Position numbers and translations under genes: made by a program. Below the pieces are notes generated by a model. It did not search any database. It was given only the letters and a program-made list of their open reading frames with translations, and was not told the DNA's origin. A stretch of 64,000 nt of DNA from an uncultured Chryseobacterium sp. (GTDB lineage Bacteria; Bacteroidota; Bacteroidia; Flavobacteriales; Weeksellaceae): contig CAJYXJ010000001.1 of the NCBI GenBank assembly GCA_913778085.1, positions 1 to 64,000 of the forward strand. The letters are read 5' to 3'. Positions 9,143-19,938 of this stretch are shown here, in pieces; positions within the stretch are counted from its first letter, which is position 1; each line of letters begins with the position of its first letter.

Positions 9143-9856
9143 ATGTCGCAGGAACAACAGATTGCAATTGAAGAGAGATTTGCCCGTGTTTTTAATGATA
9201 AATCGTTTAAGGAAAGACTTTCCAGCGCCGATTTTGAGAAATATATCAACGGTAAAAAGAGATTCTCTTTTCAGAAGCATGATACTATTTTCGAGGACGG
9301 CGAAACACCGAAAGGCGTTTTTGTGTTGGAAAAAGGTGCTGCCAAGCTGTCCAAATCGGGAGCTTTTGGAAAAGACCAGATTTTACGGTTTATCAAAGAA
9401 GGCGATATCATTGGTTACCGCTCTTTGCTTTGCGGTGAAAATTTCCAGGCAAAAGCCGAAGCGATGACGGATATCGAAGCCACTTTTCTTCCGGCAGACA
9501 TTTTCATGTATCTTCTGGAAGTTGATCCGCAGCTTTCTTTTGTTATGCTTCAGAAGATCGCCTATGAATTAGGGGAATCTTCCAATACCATCACTTTCCT
9601 GGCACAAAAGACCGTTCGTGAAAGACTGGCCGAAATTTTACTCCTTCTGGAACAGAAATTAGGGGTTGATCCGGAAGGTTTCATTAAAATTTCTTTAACG
9701 CGAGAAGAAATTGCCAACATCATCGGCACAGCTACCGAAAGTGCAATCCGCCTGATCTCCGAGTTCAAAGGCGATCAGCTCATCGAAGTTGACGGGCGGA
9801 ACATCAAAATTCTCAACCACGACAAATTAATGAAACTCGGTCACGTAGTTTTATAA
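9143..9856 (+). CDS. Crp/Fnr-family transcriptional regulator
   Basis: This is a two-domain regulator: a cyclic-nucleotide-binding beta-barrel (about residues 25-140, with DGETPKGVFVLEKGAAKL) and a C-terminal winged helix (LTREEIANIIGTATESAIRLI). Only one cysteine is present, so it cannot hold an FNR-type 4Fe-4S cluster and is probably not a direct oxygen sensor. It stands divergent to the cbb3 locus and may regulate it; this is inferred from position. I chose ATG 9143 rather than 9131 because the predicted promoter leaves almost no leader for the earlier start. A terminator follows directly. Confidence 0.9.
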   Translation: MSQEQQIAIEERFARVFNDKSFKERLSSADFEKYINGKKRFSFQKHDTIFEDGETPKGVFVLEKGAAKLSKSGAFGKDQILRFIKEGDIIGYRSLLCGENFQAKAEAMTDIEATFLPADIFMYLLEVDPQLSFVMLQKIAYELGESSNTITFLAQKTVRERLAEILLLLEQKLGVDPEGFIKISLTREEIANIIGTATESAIRLISEFKGDQLIEVDGRNIKILNHDKLMKLGHVVL

Positions 9857-9871
9857 ATCATACAAAACTTT

Positions 9872-9897
9872 AAGTCGGCTCAGTGCCGACTTTTTAA
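9872..9897 (+). terminator. Rho-independent terminator after the Crp/Fnr gene
   Basis: AAGTCGGC at 9872-9879 pairs with GCCGACTT at 9885-9892 across a 5-base loop and is followed by TTTTT. It separates the regulator from panB. Confidence 0.85.
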
Positions 9898-9918
9898 CTT
9901 TTAAAAAATAGATACATT

Positions 9919-10734
9919 ATGTCTGTTCATTCTGAAATTAAAAAAGTTACCACAGAAACCTTGCGTAAAATGAAATTCGACAAGGAAAAAATAACGATGC
10001 TTACGGCGTACGATTATACCACGGCGAAAATGGTGGATGCAGGAGGAATTGATGCTGTCCTGATCGGGGATTCTGCAGCCAATGTAATGGCCGGTTTTGA
10101 AACCACATTGCCGATTACACTGGACCAGATGATCTACCATTCTCAAAGTGTGGTAAGAGGAACCGACAGAGCTTTGGTGGTAGCCGATTTACCTTTCGGA
10201 ACGTACCAGAGCAATCCTGAAAAAGCACTGGAATCTGCCGTAAGAATGATGAAAGAAGGCGGAGCTCATGCTGTAAAGATTGAGGGCGGAAAGGAGATTT
10301 CAAAATCAATCAAAAAAATTATCAATGCCGGAATTCCGGTGATGGGACATTTAGGATTGACTCCACAGTCGATTTACAAATTCGGAACCTACAAAGTAAG
10401 AGCCAAAGAAGAAGCGGAAGCGGAAAAACTGATTGCCGATGCGCAGCTGCTGGAAGAATTGGGATGCTTTGCAGTGGTTTTGGAAAAAATTCCTGCCGAT
10501 TTAGCCAAAAAAGTAACGGAAGCCGTTTCCATTCCGACCATCGGAATCGGAGCAGGAGCCCATTGTGACGGACAGGTATTGGTGTACCACGATATGGTGG
10601 GAATGAACAAAGGCTTCAGTCCGAAATTTTTAAGAAGATACCTGGATCTGTACACGGAAATTACCGGTGCCGTGGCGCAGTACGTAAAAGATGTAAAAGG
10701 ACAGGATTTCCCTAACGAAAGCGAAAGTTATTAA
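9919..10734 (+). CDS. panB: 3-methyl-2-oxobutanoate hydroxymethyltransferase
   Basis: The 271-residue enzyme transfers a hydroxymethyl group from 5,10-methylene-THF to 2-oxoisovalerate, the first committed step of pantothenate and CoA synthesis. Typical PanB segments are [26 protein letters not shown] at the N-terminus (metal and substrate site), [27 protein letters not shown] and [18 protein letters not shown] near the C-terminus. Length is normal. It is followed after 3 bases by a small membrane protein gene and then an RluA-type synthase, so the three likely form a transcript. No other pantothenate gene is in the window. Confidence 0.97.
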   Translation: MSVHSEIKKVTTETLRKMKFDKEKITMLTAYDYTTAKMVDAGGIDAVLIGDSAANVMAGFETTLPITLDQMIYHSQSVVRGTDRALVVADLPFGTYQSNPEKALESAVRMMKEGGAHAVKIEGGKEISKSIKKIINAGIPVMGHLGLTPQSIYKFGTYKVRAKEEAEAEKLIADAQLLEELGCFAVVLEKIPADLAKKVTEAVSIPTIGIGAGAHCDGQVLVYHDMVGMNKGFSPKFLRRYLDLYTEITGAVAQYVKDVKGQDFPNESESY

Positions 10735-10737
10735 TTC

Positions 10738-11064
10738 ATGAGAAACCAACAGCAAACTCAGGGGATTATCTCCATCATTGCATTGTTCTGCCTTGTCGTA
10801 GGATGGTTCAATCTTTTTTCCCCGGAAATCAATAATTTATTATCAAGGAAAATCTTTTACGTTCTCATCGGGATCAGCTTCTTTCTGCAGGCACCTTTCT
10901 TAAAGAACAGGAATTTTGTCTATGGAATGTATGCTGCCGCGGCTGTTTGTGTGCTCGGAGGTTTACTGATTCCCGTAGGTTCAAGAATGGAATCCCTGAA
11001 AACCCTTGCCGTCTTTATAGGCCTTATTCTTACGTTTTCCGGCAGACAAGGTTATCGTCAATAG
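10738..11064 (+). CDS. Small membrane protein of unknown function
   Basis: The 108-residue protein has three or four predicted membrane helices: GIISIIALFCLVVGWFNLF, FYVLIGISFFLQAPF, YGMYAAAAVCVLGGLLIPV and LAVFIGLILTF. No catalytic motif is visible and I do not recognise a family. It is packed between panB (3-base gap) and the pseudouridine synthase (3-base gap), so it is translated from the same message. Confidence 0.8.
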   Translation: MRNQQQTQGIISIIALFCLVVGWFNLFSPEINNLLSRKIFYVLIGISFFLQAPFLKNRNFVYGMYAAAAVCVLGGLLIPVGSRMESLKTLAVFIGLILTFSGRQGYRQ

Positions 11065-11067
11065 CGT

Positions 11068-11745
11068 ATGGAAGAGCAGATTGTATATGAAGATAACCAT
11101 CTTCTGGTGATCAATAAAAAAGTCGGGCAGCTTGTCCAGGGCGATAAGACCGGCGATGAATCTTTACTGGAAGCCATTAAAAATTTCATAAAAAAAAGGG
11201 ATGAAAAGCCGGGGAATGTATTTCTCGGGTTGGTTCACCGTATCGACCGGCCGACTTCAGGTTTGGTGATTTATGCCAAAACATCAAAAGCCTTATCGCG
11301 TCTGACGCAGATGGTTAAAAACCGAGAGGTTAAAAAGACATATTGGGCAGTAGTCGCAAAGGAGATAATTCCTAAAACCAATAAGCTGGTTCATTATTTA
11401 AAGAAAAACGAAAAGAATAACAAGGCCATTGTTTTCCCGAAAGCGACGGACGGTGCAAAAGAAGCGATTCTTACTTACAATGTGATCAAAATCCTGGAGA
11501 ACTATCTTCTGCTGGAAATCGATCTTGAGACCGGAAGGCATCATCAGATCAGGGCTCAGTTATCCAAAACCGGAGTTCCCATCAAAGGGGATCTGAAGTA
11601 TGGGGCTCCGCGTTCAAATCCTGACGGCGGAATCAGCCTTCACGCCCGGAAGCTGGAATTCATTCATCCCGTAACCAAAGAAAATATAGAAATCGTTGCA
11701 CCGGTTCCGCAGAATGATGCGGTCTGGAGGGCTTGTGAAGATTGA
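11068..11745 (+). CDS. RluA-family RNA pseudouridine synthase
   Basis: The 225-residue enzyme isomerises specific uridines to pseudouridine in rRNA or tRNA. The catalytic motif HRIDRPTSGLVIYAKT near residue 57 carries the nucleophilic Asp. Other family segments are the N-terminal YEDNHLLVINK, TGRHHQIRAQL and IKGDLKYGA. It lacks an S4 RNA-binding domain, so it resembles the short RluA/RluC-like group; which target base it modifies cannot be told. It is the third gene of the panB unit. A dispersed-repeat spacer follows. Confidence 0.93.
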   Translation: MEEQIVYEDNHLLVINKKVGQLVQGDKTGDESLLEAIKNFIKKRDEKPGNVFLGLVHRIDRPTSGLVIYAKTSKALSRLTQMVKNREVKKTYWAVVAKEIIPKTNKLVHYLKKNEKNNKAIVFPKATDGAKEAILTYNVIKILENYLLLEIDLETGRHHQIRAQLSKTGVPIKGDLKYGAPRSNPDGGISLHARKLEFIHPVTKENIEIVAPVPQNDAVWRACED

Positions 11746-11780
11746 TTTAACGTGAACTCGAGGTGCAAATCCGATTAATA

Positions 11781-11810
11781 GGCTGGAAGACGGGTGCTGG
11801 ATGCTGGAAG
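11781..11810 (+). repeat. Dispersed 30-bp repeat, copy A
   Basis: This is a copy of a 30-bp element seen seven times in the window. It opens with GGCTGGAAGA, continues through GTGCTGG and closes with ATGCTGGAAG. It pairs as an inverted repeat (26 of 30 positions) with copy B at 12259-12288. Confidence 0.8.
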
Positions 11811-11889
11811 TATTTCGGTTAAGATCTTGTCATTAATTTGAATGTTAATGAATTTTTTCAATAGAAACTTTTTTAAACTAATTTCAGAA

Positions 11890-12055
11890 TTAACCGCAAA
11901 AGTCACAAAAGATAATCTTAATGCAATGATTACAACAATCAAAGTTCTCAAAAGAGTAAAAATCGAAGATTTTTTAAGGCTGTTGTGTCCTTTTTTCAGT
12001 TATAGTCATCAACTTTAGATGAAATTGAGCTCATTCTTTGTGACTTTTGTGGTTA
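11890..12055. repeat. Gene-less 166-bp segment with terminal inverted repeats
   Basis: TAACCGCAAAAGTCACAAA at 11891-11909 reappears inverted at 12034-12055, where the complement reads TAACCACAAAAGTCACAAA; the arms match at 19 of 22 positions. The roughly 120 bp between them carry no convincing ORF. The arms resemble those around the GxxExxY gene at 39.8 kb, so this may be a MITE-like or emptied relative. The wider spacer 11746-12419 otherwise holds copies A and B of the 30-bp repeat and no gene. Confidence 0.5.
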
Positions 12056-12258
12056 TATAAAAAGTTTAAACAGCTTTTAAATTAAAGTGTTTAAAATTCA
12101 CTTTCTATTTCCGATAAATCACTTCGAAACTTTAAAAACATCCTGATCGAAAAATAACCAAAGCCGGTTATTCAGGATTAAATAAGAATTCTCTGATAAA
12201 GTGATAACAAATTTAGTTTGATGATCCAGACCTTTAATCCTATGTCTGACGAGAGAAA

Positions 12259-12288
12259 CTTCCGGCATCCAGCTTCCCTCTTCCAGCC
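12259..12288 (-). repeat. Dispersed 30-bp repeat, copy B
   Basis: On the minus strand this reads GGCTGGAAGAGGGAAGCTGG followed by ATGCCGGAAG, closest to the consensus of the seven copies. It faces copy A across the 11.8-12.3 kb spacer. Confidence 0.8.
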
Positions 12289-12419
12289 TCTTCCTGATAT
12301 ACAATGTACTGAATATAAAATAAATCCGTATAAATACCTACTGAAAAGACGGGATTTTCCTGAGTAGGGTTTTGTTTTTTTTAATAATTTTACAAAAGTA
12401 ATTTTAAAAACAAAAAACC

Positions 12420-13007
12420 ATGCTTACACTCGGACAATTAAAAGAAGCTACCTGCTCCAAATCGGACTATGCTTCCAAGTTTTTACCTTATGTGATCGAA
12501 ACGTGCAATAAATTTTCCATTAATACACCTACGAGAATGCTCAATTTCCTGGCCCAGGTCGGGCATGAAAGCGGCGGGCTTTTCTATACGGAAGAACTGG
12601 CCAGCGGAAGTGCTTATGAAGGCAGAAAAGATTTGGGAAACACCCAGAAGGGAGACGGAGTAAAATTCAAAGGCCGTGGCCTCATTCAGATTACCGGTAG
12701 AGCCAATTACCAGGCTGTTTCCAAAGCTCTGGGCACGGATTTCATTGCAAATCCAACTTTACTAGGCGGAAAAAATGTCACCAAATGCAACAATGCGCAA
12801 TTAAAAAATGCTGCGGAAAGCGCAGGATGGTTCTGGAACAACCGGAAGCTGAATGATCTTGCCGATCAGATTGATATTACCAAAAGTATTGATACCGGAA
12901 ACAATCTTGTGGTTTTTAAGAAAATAACCAAAGCCATCAACGGAGGCTACAACGGATTGCCGGACCGGCTGAACCGCTATAAAGCAGGACTGACTTATTT
13001 TCTATAA
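12420..13007 (+). CDS. Glycoside hydrolase family 19 enzyme (chitinase/endolysin-like)
   Basis: The 195-residue single-domain protein shows GH19 signatures: GHESGGLFYTEEL, with the probable catalytic Glu in HESGG, and FKGRGLIQITGRANY in the substrate groove. There is no obvious signal peptide, so it may act inside the cell, be released on lysis, or leave by an unrecognised route. GH19 proteins of this size are common as phage endolysins and as chitinases; no other phage gene is nearby, so a prophage origin is not supported. A secreted hypothetical protein gene follows after 18 bases. Confidence 0.88.
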   Translation: MLTLGQLKEATCSKSDYASKFLPYVIETCNKFSINTPTRMLNFLAQVGHESGGLFYTEELASGSAYEGRKDLGNTQKGDGVKFKGRGLIQITGRANYQAVSKALGTDFIANPTLLGGKNVTKCNNAQLKNAAESAGWFWNNRKLNDLADQIDITKSIDTGNNLVVFKKITKAINGGYNGLPDRLNRYKAGLTYFL

Positions 13008-13025
13008 CCTTAAAAAACGTCTGTC

Positions 13026-13406
13026 ATGAAACCTATTTTTATCCTGATGATCCTTTTTCTGTCGGAAAATTTCCTGTATGCCCAAAAGCCTGTTCTTCAC
13101 GATCTGCAAGATCCCAAGATGCATGCCGGCTGTTATATTGACGGAAAGAACAATCCGGTCGGCAATTTGTCGGAAGAAGGAGGAGCTTTGTTTAATCTTA
13201 CCGGAAAAGATGAACTTTTCACGGCGATTAAGGCAACGAAAGAATATCCTGAAGCCTATGGGAATAAAGTCTATAAAATTTATATCAAAGAAATCCGATC
13301 TGAGAAAGTTGAAGATTCCTGTATTGAAGAAAAAGTATATTCCATAAAAATCATATACCGGAAAAAAGCATATGTATATACGAAAAAAGGAATGTGCGGC
13401 TGTTAA
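13026..13406 (+). CDS. Small secreted protein of unknown function
   Basis: The 126-residue protein begins with a signal peptide (MKPIFILMILFLSENFLYAQ, cut probably after YA). The mature part has Cys residues in AGCYIDGK, DSCIEE and the C-terminal GMCGC, suggesting disulfides. The sequence is Lys- and Tyr-rich with beta-strand-like segments. I do not recognise a family. The 18-base spacing from the GH19 gene and the terminator downstream suggest that the two form a unit, so it might be a partner or inhibitor of that enzyme; this is only an inference. Confidence 0.7.
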   Translation: MKPIFILMILFLSENFLYAQKPVLHDLQDPKMHAGCYIDGKNNPVGNLSEEGGALFNLTGKDELFTAIKATKEYPEAYGNKVYKIYIKEIRSEKVEDSCIEEKVYSIKIIYRKKAYVYTKKGMCGC

Positions 13407-13433
13407 GCCGGAAGAGGGAAGTCGGAGGCGGAA
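13407..13433 (+). repeat. Diverged copy C of the dispersed 30-bp repeat
   Basis: GCCGGAAGAGGGAAG followed by TCGGAGGCGGAA resembles the 30-bp family with several substitutions. A short inverted counterpart (GACTTCCGTCTCC) lies at 13670-13682, so the pair brackets the spacer before the thiamin operon. Confidence 0.5.
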
Positions 13434-13565
13434 TGTTTTTTCTGTAAAGATGACAACTGGTGGTTATTAAGATCGAATGATAGATTCTCTCACTATACTG
13501 ATGAATATTTGTTTAAATTTTAATGAATTGAAAATAAATCAAATATAGTTTATTCTGAACTGAAC

Positions 13566-13596
13566 AAAAGATTATCTCAACGGGATAATCTTTTTT
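13566..13596 (+). terminator. Terminator before the thiamin operon
   Basis: AAAAGATTATC at 13566-13576 pairs with GATAATCTTTT at 13584-13594, loop TCAACGG, and is followed by a T run. It lies 160 bases after the secreted-protein gene. Confidence 0.75.
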
Positions 13597-13689
13597 ATTG
13601 GTCTGAATTTTACAGCTTCAAACCTCAGTTTTATGTGCTCCTATATCAGATATTTATTACCATCACCCGACTTCCGTCTCCAAAAAAAG

Positions 13690-13720
13690 TTTGCCTGTTC
13701 AGAAAAAATGGCTACCTTCG
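13690..13720 (+). promoter_or_regulatory. Promoter of the thiamin operon
   Basis: TTTG at 13690-13693, exactly 19 bases, then TACCTTCG at 13713-13720 match the Bacteroidota consensus with one change (TTCG for TTTG). The TPP aptamer begins about 6 bases downstream, as expected for a riboswitch leader. Confidence 0.7.
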
Positions 13721-13725
13721 TCCCA

Positions 13726-13807
13726 GACTTTAGGGGTGTCTGTTGAAAAACAGGCTGAGAATTACCCTTTGAACCTGATCCGGATCATACCGGCGTAGGG
13801 AAAAGTG
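13726..13807 (+). ncRNA. TPP riboswitch (THI element) of the thi operon
   Basis: All conserved THI blocks are present: AGGGGTGTC, CAGGCTGAGA, TTACCCTTTGAACCTGATC, CGGATCATACCGGCGTAGGGA. P1 can form between ACTTT (13727-13731) and AAAGT (13802-13806), and P3 between CTGTT and AACAG. The riboswitch binds thiamin pyrophosphate and lowers expression of the operon behind it. It stands 68 bases before the thiS ATG, with a start-codon-sequestering hairpin in between. Confidence 0.97.
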
Positions 13808-13845
13808 CAATGACTTTGCCGTACATTCTATTGTACCGTCATGGG

Positions 13846-13875
13846 CATTCCTAAAGCAGATAAAAAAATTTAGGA

Positions 13876-13878
<3 letters not shown>
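13846..13878 (+). promoter_or_regulatory. Hairpin that buries the thiS start codon
   Basis: CATTCCTAAA at 13846-13855 is perfectly complementary to TTTAGGAATG at 13869-13878, which contains an AGGA stretch and the thiS ATG. A second hairpin just upstream (ATGAC...GTCAT, GTACA...TGTAC, 13810-13842) can extend through TGC/GCA pairs onto the first bases of the blocking strand. This looks like the translational expression platform of the TPP riboswitch; the switching itself is inferred. Confidence 0.65.
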
Positions 13879-16470
<2,592 letters not shown>

Positions 16471-16495
<25 letters not shown>

Positions 16496-17214
16496 TGACC
16501 ATCGCCGGTTTCGATCCTAGTGGCGGAGCGGGGATCCTCGCCGATTGTAAAACTTTTGAGCAGCTTAAAATTCAGGGATTGGGCGTATGTACGGCAATGA
16601 CAGTTCAGACTGAAAACACATGTTTGCATCTGGAATGGCAACCGTTAGACCAAGTGGTGTCAGCCATCGGGATTTTAATAAAGAAATATCCAGTCAAAGC
16701 GGTCAAGATCGGGGTGGTAAAGGATGCTGAATTTTTAAATGAAATTATTAAGACCGTAAAACTGCATGCTCCCGAAGCGAAGATCGTCTGGGATCCGGTG
16801 CTGAAAAGTACTTCTGAGTTTGGCTTTTTTGATTTGAATACGGTATCACGATTAAAAAATATTTTAAGCCAAATGGATCTGATTACTCCCAATTATAATG
16901 AATACCGGATTTTAAAGGATAACAACCTGTTTGACCAGCCGGGGAGTTCCTGTGCGGTCCTGATTAAAGGAGGCCACCGGAAAGACTTTCTGGGAACCGA
17001 TATTCTTAAGCACGAGGGTAGAGAAATCGCTATTTACCCAAATGAAACAACCTTAACTTATTATCCGAAACACGGTTCTGGCTGTGTCCTGTCATCTGCT
17101 ATTGCGGCGTATCTGGCGGGGGGAGAGAACCTCGAAACAGCCTGCCGCAAAGGAAAGGTCTACATTGAAAAATTTTTAACGCAAACTCCGGGTTTGCTGG
17201 GATTTCATTCCTGA
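16471..17214 (+). CDS. thiD: Hydroxymethylpyrimidine (phosphate) kinase ThiD
   Basis: The 247-residue ribokinase-fold enzyme phosphorylates HMP to HMP-PP. The N-terminal signature TIAGFDPSGGAGILAD is clear, with AMTVQTENT and the C-terminal anion hole region KHGSGCVLSSAIAAYLAGG. Two starts are possible: ATG 16471, overlapping tenI by 25 bases, and ATG 16495, which overlaps the tenI TGA. The earlier one gives the usual eight residues before TIAG and was chosen. Confidence 0.95.
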
Positions 17215-17242
17215 AAATTTATTAATTCGATTAAAAGTAAAA

Positions 17243-17884
17243 ATGGAAAAACTACAATACATTTCGCAAGGCTTTACACAGGCCGAACAGGAATTTAATA
17301 TTAAAAATGCTTTACACAACGGTGCCCAATGGATACAGGTGCGCTGGAAAAATGCTCCTGAAAATGAACTCCTCAGGCTGTGTGAAAATATAAAGAAACT
17401 CTGTTTGGAATACAAATCGGTCTGTATCATTAACGACCATGTGCAGATTGCGAGAGACATCGATGCGGATGGCGTCCATTTAGGATTACAGGATATATCG
17501 ATCGAAGCGGCAAGATCTTTTTTAGGAGAAAACAAAATCATAGGCGGTACAGCCAATACTTTTTCGGACGTGCTGCGGAGAATGCTGGAATCCTGTGATT
17601 ATATCGGGCTGGGTCCTTTGCGCTTCACCTCAACCAAAGAAAAGTTGAGTCCGATCCTGGGTTTTGAAGGCTATGAAAAAATCATTCGTAATCTTCAGGA
17701 AAAATCAATAGAAATCCCAAAAATATTTGCGATCGGGGGAATTGTTCTAAATGATGTTGAAAGGCTGCAGCAAACAGGAATCTACGGTGTTGCCGTTTCC
17801 GGACAGATTACAGATCAGCCTTCAGCGATTGGTGCTTTCAGGACGGCTTTGTATCAGGATTCCACGACTTTACAAAACAGATAA
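17243..17884 (+). CDS. thiE: Thiamin-phosphate synthase ThiE
   Basis: The 213-residue TIM barrel couples HMP-PP with thiazole phosphate. Motifs are IQVRWKN (substrate phosphate loop), [24 protein letters not shown] with the N-D-H/DGVHLGxxD pattern, [22 protein letters not shown], and FAIGGI. These identify this gene, rather than the upstream paralogue, as the main synthase. Spacing is 28 bases from thiD and 11 to thiG. Confidence 0.95.
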   Translation: MEKLQYISQGFTQAEQEFNIKNALHNGAQWIQVRWKNAPENELLRLCENIKKLCLEYKSVCIINDHVQIARDIDADGVHLGLQDISIEAARSFLGENKIIGGTANTFSDVLRRMLESCDYIGLGPLRFTSTKEKLSPILGFEGYEKIIRNLQEKSIEIPKIFAIGGIVLNDVERLQQTGIYGVAVSGQITDQPSAIGAFRTALYQDSTTLQNR

Positions 17885-17895
17885 AAAATTTACTT

Positions 17896-18672
17896 ATGAA
17901 TAATCAGAATTTAATAATAGCCGACAGAATCTTTGAATCGAGGCTGTTCCTGGGAACCGGAAAATTCGGGAGCCTCTCCGAAATGACAGATTCCATTATC
18001 GCTTCAGGCAGCGAGATGGTGACCATGGCTTTAAAAAGAATCGATGCCCAATCTCCGGAAGATGATCTGCTGAATGCTCTGAAACCGACAAATGCCCATC
18101 TTTTGCCGAATACTTCAGGCGCAAGAACGGCCAAAGAAGCGGTACTGGCTGCACAGCTTGCACGAGAAGCTCTGGAAACCCACTGGGTAAAACTGGAAAT
18201 CCATCCCGATCCGAAATACCTGCTGCCGGACCCGATTGAAACTTTATATGCCACGGAAGAACTGGCCAAACTGGGTTTTATCGTGATGCCTTATATCCAT
18301 GCTGACCCGGTGTTGTGCAAACGACTGGAAGATGTCGGAACAGCTGTGGTTATGCCGCTGGGAGCACCAATAGGAACGAATAAAGGACTGAAAACCCTGG
18401 ATTTTTTAGAAATTATCATCAGCCAGAGTAATGTTCCGGTTGTTGTAGATGCCGGAATCGGGGCTCCTTCCGATGCGGCAAAAGCCATGGAAATGGGCGC
18501 CGATGCCGTGCTGGTGAACACGGCGATTGCCATTGCCGGAGATCCTATTCGTATGGCTTTGGCCTTTAAGGAAGGCGTTATTGCCGGAAGAAGGGCTTAT
18601 GAGTCGGGATTGGGAGCCGTTTCAAAACATGCGGAGGCATCAAGTCCGCTGACTTCTTTTCTGTTTGATTAA
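17896..18672 (+). CDS. thiG: Thiazole synthase ThiG
   Basis: The 258-residue enzyme condenses 1-deoxyxylulose 5-phosphate, dehydroglycine and the ThiS sulfur into the thiazole. The catalytic Lys lies in [18 protein letters not shown]. Also visible are [18 protein letters not shown] and [30 protein letters not shown], the phosphate-binding region. It is full length and 14 bases upstream of thiH, its partner supplying dehydroglycine. Confidence 0.98.
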   Translation: MNNQNLIIADRIFESRLFLGTGKFGSLSEMTDSIIASGSEMVTMALKRIDAQSPEDDLLNALKPTNAHLLPNTSGARTAKEAVLAAQLAREALETHWVKLEIHPDPKYLLPDPIETLYATEELAKLGFIVMPYIHADPVLCKRLEDVGTAVVMPLGAPIGTNKGLKTLDFLEIIISQSNVPVVVDAGIGAPSDAAKAMEMGADAVLVNTAIAIAGDPIRMALAFKEGVIAGRRAYESGLGAVSKHAEASSPLTSFLFD

Positions 18673-18686
18673 ATTAAATCTTAAAA

Positions 18687-19805
18687 ATGAAAAGTTTTAC
18701 CTCTGTTTTTGAACAGTACTTGTGGGATGACATAAAGTACAGGCTGGAAAAGGTTACGCCGGCCGATGTCGAAAGAAGCCTGCACAAAACCAGCAGGACG
18801 ATTGATGATTTCCTGAATCTTATTTCTCCTGCCGCTGCCGGGAAACTGGAAGTGATGGCAGGAATGGCGCAACGTCTTACCCAAAAACGTTTCGGAAAAA
18901 CCATTCAGCTGTATGCCCCGCTGTACCTCAGCAACGAATGCCAGAACATCTGTACCTACTGCGGGTTCAGCCTGGATAATCCCATTAAGCGGAAAACGCT
19001 GTCCGATACGGAACTCATGATGGAAGCTTCGGTTTTGAAATCGATGGGCGTGAATCATGTATTGCTGGTAAGCGGAGAAGCCAATAAGACGGTCGGGATC
19101 AGTTATTTTATGAATGCCGTGAAGCTGCTAAAGCCTCATTTTGCCAATATTTCCATTGAGGTTCAGCCATTGTCTGAGGAGAAATACCGTCAGCTTCATG
19201 AGACGGGAGTAGACGCTGTTCTGGTTTACCAGGAAACCTACCATCAGGAAGTATACAAAAAATATCATCCGAAAGGTAAAAAGTCAAACTTCGGATTCCG
19301 TTTGGAAACCCCTGACCGGATCGGGAAGGCGGGAATTCATAAAATGGGGCTCGGGGTTTTGCTGGGACTGGAGGACTGGCGGGTTGACAGCTTTTTCAAC
19401 GCGCTCCATATCGATTATCTTCAGAAGCAGTACTGGAAATCCAGGTTTTCCGTATCTTTTCCAAGGCTGCGGCCTGCCGAAGGCATCACCGAACCGAATT
19501 TCATCATGTCCGATAAAGATTTACTGCAACTGATCTGTGCTTACCGCATCTGGAACGAGGATCTTGAAATATCCATCTCCACCCGGGAAAATGAAACCTT
19601 CAGGAACCATATCGTTTCACTGGGAGCCACAGCCATGAGTGCGGCTTCCAAAACCAATCCTGGCGGATATGCCGTTGACAAAGAATCGCTGGAACAGTTT
19701 GAAACCAGTGATGAAAGAAGCATGGAAGAAATAAAAAGCATCATTAGAAAAGCCGGCTACGATCCGGTGATGAAAGACTGGGATGCTGCTTACAGTGGCA
19801 TTTAA
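18687..19805 (+). CDS. thiH: Dehydroglycine synthase ThiH (radical SAM tyrosine lyase)
   Basis: The 372-residue radical-SAM enzyme cleaves tyrosine to dehydroglycine and p-cresol. The cluster motif CQNICTYCGF (CxxxCxxC) lies near residue 89. Other family segments are VLLVSGEANKTVG, VYQETYHQEVYKKYHPKGKK and the C-terminal ISTRENETFRNHIVSLGAT. Use of ThiH rather than the oxidase ThiO fits life at low oxygen. It follows thiG by 14 bases. A 133-base spacer separates it from thiF. Confidence 0.97.
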   Translation: MKSFTSVFEQYLWDDIKYRLEKVTPADVERSLHKTSRTIDDFLNLISPAAAGKLEVMAGMAQRLTQKRFGKTIQLYAPLYLSNECQNICTYCGFSLDNPIKRKTLSDTELMMEASVLKSMGVNHVLLVSGEANKTVGISYFMNAVKLLKPHFANISIEVQPLSEEKYRQLHETGVDAVLVYQETYHQEVYKKYHPKGKKSNFGFRLETPDRIGKAGIHKMGLGVLLGLEDWRVDSFFNALHIDYLQKQYWKSRFSVSFPRLRPAEGITEPNFIMSDKDLLQLICAYRIWNEDLEISISTRENETFRNHIVSLGATAMSAASKTNPGGYAVDKESLEQFETSDERSMEEIKSIIRKAGYDPVMKDWDAAYSGI

Positions 19806-19938
19806 CTATTGTTTATATTTTAATGGAGTATTAATTCAATAATCACACACAGTCTTTGCTGAGTGCAACGTCTTTGCGAACGAAAAATATCTCAATGTTA
19901 AAAAAAATCTTAGTGTTCATTGCGCTTATACAACGGCT

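Noticed and set aside
12119-12304. 61-codon minus-strand ORF
   Set aside because: Its N-terminal part is translated from copy B of the repeat and it shows no coding-like composition.
12420-13007. GH19 gene as an endolysin marking a prophage
   Set aside because: No holin, capsid, integrase or other phage gene is near; the flanks are core metabolic genes.
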